Positions 57,738-64,000 of a DNA stretch of 64,000 nt are shown here, one piece after another (position 1 is the first letter of the stretch; every line of letters begins with the position of its first letter). The DNA is taken from positions 434,001 through 498,000 of the forward strand of contig NZ_JAHTMW010000002.1 in the NCBI RefSeq assembly GCF_026236535.1, in the 5' to 3' direction. The translations under genes were made by a program, and so were the position numbers. This DNA comes from Streptomyces sp. SKN60. Lineage in GTDB: Bacteria > Actinomycetota > Actinomycetes > Streptomycetales > Streptomycetaceae. Under the pieces are notes generated by a model that saw only the letters and a program-made list of their open reading frames with translations, was not told the DNA's origin and did no database searches.

Positions 57738-58967
57738 ATGAACGAGCACCTGAGCGGCACGGACACCGGAAGCGGCACCGGCAGCGGACGGACGGACGTC
57801 GTCGTGGTCGGCGGCGGCTACGCGGGCGTGATGGCGGCCAACCGGCTCACCCAGAACCCCGACCTCAACGTGACCGTGATCAACCCGCGCACCGAGTTCG
57901 TGCCCCGGCTGCGCCTGCACCAGCTGGTCGCCGGGACGCACGAGGCGGTCGTCGCGTACCGGGAGGTGCTGGCCGAGCGGGTCGCGCTCGTCGTGGACGA
58001 CGTGACGCGGATCGACGCGGAGCGGCGCCGGGTGCTGCTCGGCTCGGGCGGCTCGCTCGGCTACGACTACCTCGTGTACGCGGTGGGCAGCGGCGCCGGC
58101 GAGCCCGCGGTGCCGGGGGCGGCCGCGTTCGCGTACCCGGTGGCGTCCCTGGAGGCGGCCCGCCGGCTCAGGGAGGTCGTCGAGGGCGCGCCCGCGGACG
58201 CCGCCCTGACGGTGATCGGCGGCGGCCCGAGCGGCATCGAGACCGCCGCCGAACTCGCCGAGCGGGGACGGCGGGTGACCCTGGCCTGCGGCGGTGTCCT
58301 CGGCCCGTATCTGCACCCCGCCGCCCGCCGTACGGTGCTCAGGCGGCTGACCGGCCTCGGCGTGACCGTCCTCGACGGCCCCGGGTCGCGGGTGACGGAG
58401 GTGACACGCGAGGCGGTACGGCTCGCCGACGGGCGGGAGCTGCCGAGCGCGGTGACCGTGTGGACGGCCGGCTTCGGCGTGCCGGACCTGGCCGCGCGCA
58501 GCGGGCTGAGCACCGACGCGGCCGGGCGGCTGCGCACCGACGAGACGCTGACCTGCGTGGGCGACGAGCGGGTGGTGGCCGCCGGGGACGCGGCGGCGCC
58601 GTCGGACCTGCCGTTCCGGATGAGCGCCTACGCGGCGGGCTGCCTGGGCGCGCACGCCGCCGACACGGTGCTCGCCCGGGTCGCGGGGCGACGGCCGGAG
58701 CCGATCGACCTGTCGTTCCCGGCGATGTGCATCAGCCTGGGGCGGCGCGCCGCCGTCTTCCAGCTCGGGCGCAAGGACGACACCGCCCGGCGGCTGTACG
58801 TCCCCGGGCGCGCGGGTGCGAAACTCAAGGAACTCTCCTGCGAGTTCAGCGTCAAGCACCTGAAGGAGGAGGCCCGCACGCCGGGCAAGCACTCCTGGCC
58901 GAAGGCCGGGAACGTACGGCGGGACGCGCTCCGGGCGCTGCGGGAGAGCGAGCGGGTCGGGGCATGA
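57738..58967 (+). CDS. NAD(P)/FAD-dependent oxidoreductase, NDH-2-like
   Basis: This 409-residue flavoprotein has an FAD-binding Rossmann motif (VVVVGGGYAGVMAANRL), a second nucleotide-binding motif for NAD(P)H (LTVIGGGPSGIETAAELAE) and the FAD-contact motif VVAAGDAAAPSD. The layout resembles type II NADH dehydrogenases, although no membrane helix is evident. ATG 57738 has GGAGGAGAG upstream. Its stop overlaps the ECF sigma gene (ATGA). ECF41 sigma factors are typically encoded next to a carboxymuconolactone decarboxylase, oxidoreductase or epimerase (COMD) that is their main target, and this gene fits that partner. Confidence 0.88.
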   Translation: MNEHLSGTDTGSGTGSGRTDVVVVGGGYAGVMAANRLTQNPDLNVTVINPRTEFVPRLRLHQLVAGTHEAVVAYREVLAERVALVVDDVTRIDAERRRVLLGSGGSLGYDYLVYAVGSGAGEPAVPGAAAFAYPVASLEAARRLREVVEGAPADAALTVIGGGPSGIETAAELAERGRRVTLACGGVLGPYLHPAARRTVLRRLTGLGVTVLDGPGSRVTEVTREAVRLADGRELPSAVTVWTAGFGVPDLAARSGLSTDAAGRLRTDETLTCVGDERVVAAGDAAAPSDLPFRMSAYAAGCLGAHAADTVLARVAGRRPEPIDLSFPAMCISLGRRAAVFQLGRKDDTARRLYVPGRAGAKLKELSCEFSVKHLKEEARTPGKHSWPKAGNVRRDALRALRESERVGA

Positions 58968-59920
58968 GCGACGACCGGAACGACACGGACACGACGGGGG
59001 ATTCGAGCGGCATGGAGCAGAACACCGACGCCGGTGGCGAGACGGACGCGGCGACGGACACCTTCGTCGCCCACCGCAACCTGCTCTTCACCGTGGCGTA
59101 CGAGATGCTCGGCTCGGCCGCCGACGCCGAGGACGTGCTGCAGGAGACCTGGCTGCGCTGGGCCGAGGTCGACCTGGCGCGGGTGGAGGACCGCCGGGCG
59201 TATCTGGTCCGGATCACCACCCGGCAGGCGCTCAACCGGCTGCGCGCGGTGAAGCGGCGGCGCGAGGCCTACGTCGGGCAGTGGCTGCCCGAGCCGCTGC
59301 TGACCACGCCGGACGTGGCCGAGGACGTCGAGCTCGCCGAGAGCACGTCGATGGCGATGATGCTGGTCCTGGAGACCCTGGCGCCCACCGAACGGGCGGT
59401 GTTCGTGCTGCGCGAGGTCTTCGACATCGGTTACGCCGAGATCGCCGAGGCCCTCGGCAAGACGCCGGAGGCGGTCCGCCAGATCGCGCACCGGGCCCGC
59501 CGGCACGTCGACGCCCGCCGCCCGCGCACCCCGCTCCCGCCGGAGAAGGTGCGCGGCGTCCTGGAGTCCTTCCGCCGCGCGCTCGAATCCCGCGACCCGC
59601 AGAGCTTCCTGGACGTGCTCGCCCCGAACGTCGTGCTGGTGAGCGACGGCGGCGGCGTGAAGCGGGCCGCGCTGCACCCGGTGGTCGGCGCCGAGACGTT
59701 CGTCCGCTTCTACCTGGGCGGCACCGCCAAGCACGGGGTGCACGTCAGCTGTGTCCCGACGGTGGTCAACGGCAGCCCGGCGCTCGCCGTGCTGGTCGAC
59801 GGCGAACTCGACGGCGTGATGGCCTTCCGCGTCGAGGACGACCGCATCGCCGGCATCTACTTCGTCCGCAACCCGGAGAAGCTGACCCGCATCGCCTCCG
59901 AGACCCCGCTGACCCGCTGA
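58964..59920 (+). CDS. ECF41-type sigma factor (SigJ-like) with SnoaL-like C-terminal domain
   Basis: This 318-residue protein has sigma region 2 (FVAHRNLLFTVAYEMLGSAA, with DAEDVLQETWLRW), region 4 (LAPTERAVFVLREVFDIGYA) and then a C-terminal SnoaL/NTF2-like extension (from about 205: RRALESRDPQSFLDVLAPNV) that replaces a separate anti-sigma factor. The extension has VSDGGGVKRAALHPV, the DGGGK-type motif of ECF41, and the domain modulates activity. ATG 58964 overlaps the oxidoreductase stop. Here the sigma gene is second in the operon, so it probably autoregulates with its partner. Confidence 0.92.
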   Translation: MSDDRNDTDTTGDSSGMEQNTDAGGETDAATDTFVAHRNLLFTVAYEMLGSAADAEDVLQETWLRWAEVDLARVEDRRAYLVRITTRQALNRLRAVKRRREAYVGQWLPEPLLTTPDVAEDVELAESTSMAMMLVLETLAPTERAVFVLREVFDIGYAEIAEALGKTPEAVRQIAHRARRHVDARRPRTPLPPEKVRGVLESFRRALESRDPQSFLDVLAPNVVLVSDGGGVKRAALHPVVGAETFVRFYLGGTAKHGVHVSCVPTVVNGSPALAVLVDGELDGVMAFRVEDDRIAGIYFVRNPEKLTRIASETPLTR

Positions 59921-59996
59921 CCTCCTGGCCCCTCCTGAACCTGCGCTGAACTCGCCTTTTTCCCAACGACTCTGACGACCCGTCCGAGGAGGCGTC

Positions 59997-61019
59997 ATGA
60001 ATGCTGCCCAGAACGCGTCTTCCCCCTTCCCCTCCCCCTCCCCCTGGTCGCGGGTGGCCGCGACCGTCGGGCTGCTCACGGCGGTGGTCGCCGTGCTGCT
60101 CACCGCCTTCGCCTGGCCCTCGGTGCGCTCGCATCCGCACGACGTGCCTATCGCCGTCGCGGGCCCGCCGGCCGCCGTCGCACAGGTCCGCACCGCCCTG
60201 GACCGCGCCCGGCCCGGCGCCTTCGCCGTCACCGAGGTCGCCGACGCGGCCGCCGCCGAGCGGCTCGTCCGGGACCGGGCGGTGTACGGGGCGGTGGACG
60301 CGGGACCGGGCGGCCCGCGGGTGTTCGTGGCCTCGGCCGCGAGCCCGGTGGTCGCGCAGAGCCTCCAGGGCCTCGGGGCCGCGCTCGCCCCGACGCCCCG
60401 GCCCTCCGGCGGCGCCCCGGCGGCCGGCCCGGTCACCGATCTCGCACCGCTGCCCGCCGAGGACCCGCGCGGCGCCGGTCTGTCGGCCGGGGCGCTGCCG
60501 CTGGTGATGGGCGGGCTGCTCGCCGCCGTGGTGCTCACCCGGTTCGTACGGGGCACCTCGCGCCGGGTGGTGGGCGCGCTCGCCTTCGCGGTGACCGGCG
60601 GCGCGGCCGTGGCGGCGCTGCTGCAGTTCTGGCTGGGCTCGCTCGGCGGCTCGTACGCGGCGAACGCGGGTGCCGTCGCCCTGGCCGTGGCGGCCACCTC
60701 GGTGAGCGTGATCGGGCTCGAAGCGCTGCTCGGGACGGCCGGGCTCGCGATCGGCGGCGTCACGATGATGCTGATCGGCAATCCGCTCTCGGGCACGGCG
60801 ACCGCGCCGGAGATGCTGCCGGGGTGGAGCGGGGAGTTCGGCGGACTCCTTCCGCCCGGCGCGGGTGGCCGGCTGCTGCGCGCCACCGCCTTCTTCGACG
60901 GCCACGGCGCCGCCTCCGCGCTCACTGTGCTCGGTGTCTGGCTCGCCCTCGGCGCGCTGCTCTGCCTGGCCGGCACCCTGCGGACGCGTCACACGACCGC
61001 TCCCGCCCGACCGGTCTGA
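59997..61019 (+). CDS. ABC-2/YhgE-like membrane protein
   Basis: This 340-residue membrane protein has an N-terminal helix (VAATVGLLTAVVAVLLTAFAWP), a long extracellular domain (about 45-155) and five hydrophobic segments in the C-terminal half (LPLVMGGLLAAVVLTRFV to LTVLGVWLALGALLCLAGTL). Topology resembles YhgE/Pip or ABC-2 type permeases without their ATPase; no transport motif. ATG 59997 has GGAGG upstream. Its end overlaps the convergent MFS gene by 31 bp. Function unknown. Confidence 0.8.
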   Translation: MNAAQNASSPFPSPSPWSRVAATVGLLTAVVAVLLTAFAWPSVRSHPHDVPIAVAGPPAAVAQVRTALDRARPGAFAVTEVADAAAAERLVRDRAVYGAVDAGPGGPRVFVASAASPVVAQSLQGLGAALAPTPRPSGGAPAAGPVTDLAPLPAEDPRGAGLSAGALPLVMGGLLAAVVLTRFVRGTSRRVVGALAFAVTGGAAVAALLQFWLGSLGGSYAANAGAVALAVAATSVSVIGLEALLGTAGLAIGGVTMMLIGNPLSGTATAPEMLPGWSGEFGGLLPPGAGGRLLRATAFFDGHGAASALTVLGVWLALGALLCLAGTLRTRHTTAPARPV

Positions 61020-62281
61020 CCTGCCCGATTACCCGCCTGCGGGGCCGGCACCGGATCGGTGCGCGGCCACAGGCGGCGGGCCAGCAGGCTCCCGGCGAGG
61101 GCGAGGGCGGTGAGCGCGCCGGTCGCGGCGGCCGGGCCGGTGCGGGCGGTGAGCCAGCCGGTCAGCGGATAGGTGAGGAGCCAGCAGGCATGGGTGAGGG
61201 AGAAGCGGGCGGCGAAGGCGGCGGGCAGGTCGCCGGGGGCGACCGAGCGGCGCAGCACCCGACCGCCCGGGGTGAGCACCGCCGAGCCGGCCGCCCCGAT
61301 GACCGACCAGGCCACGAGCAGCGCGGGCCACGCCCAGGCCCCCGGCCCCAGGGCGAGGCCGGCCGCGCAGGCCGCGAGGGCGCCGGTCAGGACGCCGCCG
61401 GCGGCCGGCATCAGGGCCCGCTCGGTGACCGCCCGGTCCAGGACCCGGGGCAGCACGAGGGCGACCGCCATGGAGCCCGCGCCGTACGCGCCGAGGGCGA
61501 GCGGGACGTCGCCGGCGGGGCGGCCGAGGGGGCCGCGGACGAGGACCACGGTGTCCACCAGGACCAGCGCGCCGGCGGCGGCCACCGCCAGGTCGAGCGC
61601 GAGCAGGGCGCGCAGGGCCGGAATGCCGAGCAGGAGCCGGGTGCCGCGCAGCACCTGCCGGCGGGGCGCTCCCGCGGTCGGCTTCCGGGACGTGGGCCGG
61701 GGCGTGGGCCGGGGCGTGGGCAGCAGGACAGACACGACCAGGGCGGCGGAGGCGGCGAAGCCGACGGCGGTGCCGGTGAACAGCCACGCGTACCGGACGA
61801 GGGAGAGCAGCGCGGCGGCGAGCACCGGACTGAACAGGCTCTCCAGGTCGTAGGCGAGCCGCGAGAGGGACAGGGCGCGGGTGTAGTCGCGTTCGTCGGG
61901 GAGCACCTCGGGCACGGTCGCCTGGAAGGTGGGCGTGAAGGCGGCGGAGGCGGCCTGGAGCAGCAGGATCAGCGCGTACACCTGCCACACCTGGGTGACG
62001 AAGGGCAGCGCGAGCGCGACGCAGGCCCGGATCAGGTCCATGGAGACGAGCAGGGCGCGCCGGGAGACGCGGTCGGCGAGGGCGGTGGCGAGCGGTGCGA
62101 TCAGCACGTACGCGAGCATCTTGATCGCCAGGGCGGTGCCGAGGACGGCGGAGGCGTCGGCCCCGGCGAGGTCGTAGGCGAGGAGGCCGAGGGCGACGGT
62201 CGCGAGGCCGGTGCCGACGAGGGCGACGACCTGGGCGGTGAACAGATGGCGGTAGGTGCGGTTGCGCAGGACGGACGGCAT
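60989..62281 (-). CDS. MFS transporter
   Basis: This 430-residue protein has about twelve hydrophobic helices. The cytoplasmic loop after helix 2 is ATALADRVSRRALLVSMDL, the MFS motif A, and the halves are separated by a basic Pro-rich loop (PTPRPTPRPTSRKP). The N-terminal part resembles enterobactin exporter EntS-type and other drug efflux MFS proteins. ATG 62281 follows GAGGTGG. A palindrome in its promoter (62320) and the ArsR-family gene directly upstream suggest that ArsR controls it; the substrate is unknown. Confidence 0.9.
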   Translation of the reverse strand: MPSVLRNRTYRHLFTAQVVALVGTGLATVALGLLAYDLAGADASAVLGTALAIKMLAYVLIAPLATALADRVSRRALLVSMDLIRACVALALPFVTQVWQVYALILLLQAASAAFTPTFQATVPEVLPDERDYTRALSLSRLAYDLESLFSPVLAAALLSLVRYAWLFTGTAVGFAASAALVVSVLLPTPRPTPRPTSRKPTAGAPRRQVLRGTRLLLGIPALRALLALDLAVAAAGALVLVDTVVLVRGPLGRPAGDVPLALGAYGAGSMAVALVLPRVLDRAVTERALMPAAGGVLTGALAACAAGLALGPGAWAWPALLVAWSVIGAAGSAVLTPGGRVLRRSVAPGDLPAAFAARFSLTHACWLLTYPLTGWLTARTGPAAATGALTALALAGSLLARRLWPRTDPVPAPQAGNRAGQTGRAGAVV

Positions 62282-62319
62282 GGGCCACCTCGGGGGCGCG
62301 GGTGACTCCACCGTAGCGG

Positions 62320-62343
62320 ACGCGTGCGCATGTGCGCACGCGT
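62320..62343. promoter_or_regulatory. Palindromic operator between arsR-type gene and MFS gene
   Basis: ACGCGTGCGCA (62320-62330) and TGCGCACGCGT (62333-62343) are perfect 11-bp arms separated by two bases, 39 bp before the MFS start. The 12-2-12-like symmetry fits ArsR-family operators, and the cognate regulator gene lies directly upstream. Confidence 0.7.
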
Positions 62344-62375
62344 TGAATCGTCCGACGGGAGAGATCGAGTGGCGC

Positions 62376-62756
62376 TCAGTCGTGCCAGGGCTCGCCCGTC
62401 ACCTGGTGGTCGGCATGGCTGATGGCCTCGACGACCAGGCGCTTCATATGCCCGTCGGGCAGCGAGTAGACCACCCGCCGGCCCTCCTTGCGGGACTCCA
62501 CCAGACCGCCGAGGCGCAGCTTGGCCAGGTGCTGGCTGACGGCGGGGCGGGCGGCGGCGACGCTCTCGGCGAGCGCGCTGACGTCGGACTCGGCGCGCGA
62601 GAGCAGCCACACCAGATGCAGCCGGGTGGGATCGGAGAGCAGCCCGAAGACACGGGCGGCGGCGTCGAGCTCGCGGACGCCGGGGGTGTGCTCATGGGCG
62701 CGCGGGTGGGCGCCCTTCGGGTCTGCCGGTTCGGGGTCGCCGTCACGTGAGGCCAT
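62376..62756 (-). CDS. ArsR-family transcriptional regulator
   Basis: This 126-residue winged-helix protein has the ArsR recognition region SALAESVAAARPAVSQHLAKLRLGGLVESR and the wing RRVVYSL. The metal-binding Cys pair (CVC) of classical metalloregulators is absent; the equivalent stretch is SRAESDVSAL, so it is probably a non-metal sensor. A His-rich C-terminus (HMKRL...SHADH, EPWHD) might bind a ligand. ATG 62756 starts the coding frame with no strong ribosome-binding site. The MFS gene follows 94 bp downstream. Confidence 0.88.
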   Translation of the reverse strand: MASRDGDPEPADPKGAHPRAHEHTPGVRELDAAARVFGLLSDPTRLHLVWLLSRAESDVSALAESVAAARPAVSQHLAKLRLGGLVESRKEGRRVVYSLPDGHMKRLVVEAISHADHQVTGEPWHD

Positions 62757-62801
62757 GGGGGCATCGTAGGCACGCTCGCCGACACTCGACCCCATCCGCC
62801 G

Positions 62802-62942
62802 GTCCCGGAGCGACGACTTCCGCCGTCCCGGACCGAAAGGTTCCACTCCTCCCGGACCGACAGGTTCCGCCCGTCCTGGACCGGCACGTTCCGCCCGTCC
62901 CGGACCGGCGACTTCCGTCGTCCCGGACCGGCGGCTTCCGCG
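62802..62942. repeat. Six imperfect 23-25-bp tandem repeats
   Basis: Units of the form GTCCCGGACCGNNNNNTTCCGCC run head to tail between the divergent ArsR and serine hydrolase genes. Half-sites CCGGA and TTCCG inside each unit are near-inverted. The region 62757-62982 contains nothing else I can assign. They may be multiple regulator sites or simple slippage. Confidence 0.7.
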
Positions 62943-62982
62943 GTCGCGCCGCCCGCGCCACGGTTAGACCTCCCTGGTGGAC

Positions 62983-64000
62983 ATGAACACGACCCTCGCC
63001 GTTCCCCGCATCGAACGGCTCCTTCAGGACGGGGTCCGCGCCCAGGTGTTCCCGGGGGCCGTGTGGGCGGTCGGGGACGCCGGCGGTGCGGTGGCGGGCG
63101 GGGGCGTCGGGGCGCTCGCACCCGGCGGCGAACCGGCGGGCGCCGACGCGCTGTTCGACCTCGCGAGCCTCACCAAGATCATCGCCGTGTGGCCGGTCGT
63201 CGGCACCCTGGTGGAGAGCGGGAAGCTGCCCCTCGACGTACCCCTGGGCGACTTCTGGCCGGAGGCGGCGGGCCATCCGCTGGGCGACGTCACGCCGTTG
63301 CAGCTGCTCACCCACACCGCCGGGCTGCCGCTGCGCGCCAACCTCCGCGCGCTGTACGGCTCGGACCCGCAGGACGTACGGGACGGGGTCGTCCGGGAGC
63401 GGTTGCGGCGGCGGCCCGGCGAGGCGGTGGAGTACACCGACCGGGCGGCGCTCCTGCTCGGCTATCTCGCCGAGTTCCTGACCGGCGGCCGGCCGCTGCG
63501 CGAACTGGCCGCGACCCGGGTGTGGCAGCCGCTCGGGATGGCGCAGACCCGGTACGGGCCGCTGCCGCCGGAGCTCGTCGCGCGGGCCGCGCCGACCGAG
63601 TACGACGAGGAGACCGGCGCCCATCTGCGGGGCACCGTCCACGACTTCTCGACCCGGCTGCTCGGCGGGGCGTGCGGGATCGCGGGGACCTTCGCCACCG
63701 CCGGGGACCTGGGGCGCTTCCTGCGGCAGGTGCTCGATCCCGTACGGCCGCCGTTCGGGGCGGAGTGGACGGCGGCGTCGCTGCGCGTGCGGACCGGCGA
63801 ACTCGCCCCGCCCCGCGGCCTGTTCTGGCATCTCGCGCCGGGCACGACGGCCCGCGACGACATCTGGGCGCACTACGGCTTCACCGGCACCGGGATGTGG
63901 GTGAGCCCGGCGCGCGGCCGGTGGGCCGTCCTGCTCACCAACAAGCTGTACTTCACGCGCGCGACGGGCCCGATCACCCGGGTCCGGGACGTCTTCCGCG
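62983..64000 (+). CDS. Serine hydrolase, beta-lactamase/class C-like (3' end outside window)
   Basis: The frame is open from ATG 62983 (or GTG 62977) to the window edge, at least 339 residues. Class C beta-lactamase/esterase features are visible: the catalytic SLTK (SxxK) in ALFDLASLTKIIA, YTD in place of YxN, the HTAGLP loop, and HYGFTGT in place of KTG. There is no signal peptide, so it is cytosolic and more likely an esterase or peptidase of the EstB/DAP type than a resistance enzyme. The frame is not complete, so the family size cannot be judged. Confidence 0.87.
   Translation, partial: MNTTLAVPRIERLLQDGVRAQVFPGAVWAVGDAGGAVAGGGVGALAPGGEPAGADALFDLASLTKIIAVWPVVGTLVESGKLPLDVPLGDFWPEAAGHPLGDVTPLQLLTHTAGLPLRANLRALYGSDPQDVRDGVVRERLRRRPGEAVEYTDRAALLLGYLAEFLTGGRPLRELAATRVWQPLGMAQTRYGPLPPELVARAAPTEYDEETGAHLRGTVHDFSTRLLGGACGIAGTFATAGDLGRFLRQVLDPVRPPFGAEWTAASLRVRTGELAPPRGLFWHLAPGTTARDDIWAHYGFTGTGMWVSPARGRWAVLLTNKLYFTRATGPITRVRDVFR

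Noticed and set aside
58460..58963. N-terminal extension of the sigma factor gene
   Set aside because: It overlaps the oxidoreductase coding region in another frame and is Arg/Gly-rich; ATG 58964 with the ATGA overlap gives the normal family start.

Overview
The window is high-GC actinobacterial DNA, almost certainly a Streptomyces chromosome: GC-rich third codon positions, many GTG/TTG starts, four-base GTGA/ATGA gene overlaps, a mycobacterial-type glnX-glnH-pknG locus, paired dynamin GTPases beside an SsbB-like gene, an ECF41 sigma factor and an actinomycete integrative and conjugative element (AICE).

Layout. (1) 1-9987, plus strand: one signalling operon of GlnX-like membrane protein (cut by the window edge), GlnH-like binding protein, coiled-coil protein, PknG-type kinase, PP2C phosphatase, VWA protein and FHA protein; the last four of these include three with zinc ribbons. 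(2) 10028-19151: an isoaspartyl-methyltransferase-like gene, a group II truncated haemoglobin, and a MacB/FtsX-type export system (two large permeases and an ATPase). (3) 19160-28380, minus strand: GNAT, unknown protein, thioesterase, the ABC-F factor EttA, a sortase-anchored thioester-domain surface protein, an SsbB-like SSB and two dynamin-like GTPases (DynB/DynA type).

(4) 28687-46740: an AICE of about 18.0 kb inserted in the 3' half of tRNA-Arg(UCU), bounded by a perfect 45-bp direct repeat. It carries a frameshifted tyrosine integrase, an excisionase, an SF3 helicase, a zinc-knuckle protein and a prim-pol (replication), an orphan C5 cytosine methyltransferase, a TraB/FtsK-type conjugative translocase with an adjacent cluster of GACCCGGA repeats (putative clt), several small membrane/spread proteins, a HTH-TPR regulator, a GntR-Nudix fusion (KorSA/Pif-like) and a lower-GC two-gene cargo: an ABC-type AAA ATPase plus a DUF4435/TOPRIM-like protein, resembling PARIS anti-phage defence. 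Just beyond the right att site (46741-47128) lies the collapsed remnant of a second, related element: 3' end of its integrase fused to its right end.

(5) 47171-64000: ordinary chromosome with secreted and envelope proteins (allene-oxide-cyclase-like protein, lipoprotein, DUF998 protein), an unknown protein, an SRPBCC protein, a leucine-rich-repeat protein next to an NB-ARC/TPR ATPase, a choice-of-anchor-A/SpaA-repeat adhesin followed by an L,D-transpeptidase, an NDH-2-like oxidoreductase coupled to an ECF41 sigma factor, a membrane protein, an MFS exporter with its ArsR regulator and operator, and a serine hydrolase that runs off the right edge.

The most unusual content is in the AICE: the PARIS-like pair, the clt-like array, repeated 11-bp motifs at both the xis region and the right end, a perfect 32-bp palindrome at the transfer/regulator divergence, and the scar of an earlier tandem insertion. 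All calls rest on reading the sequence and its translations; no database search was run.
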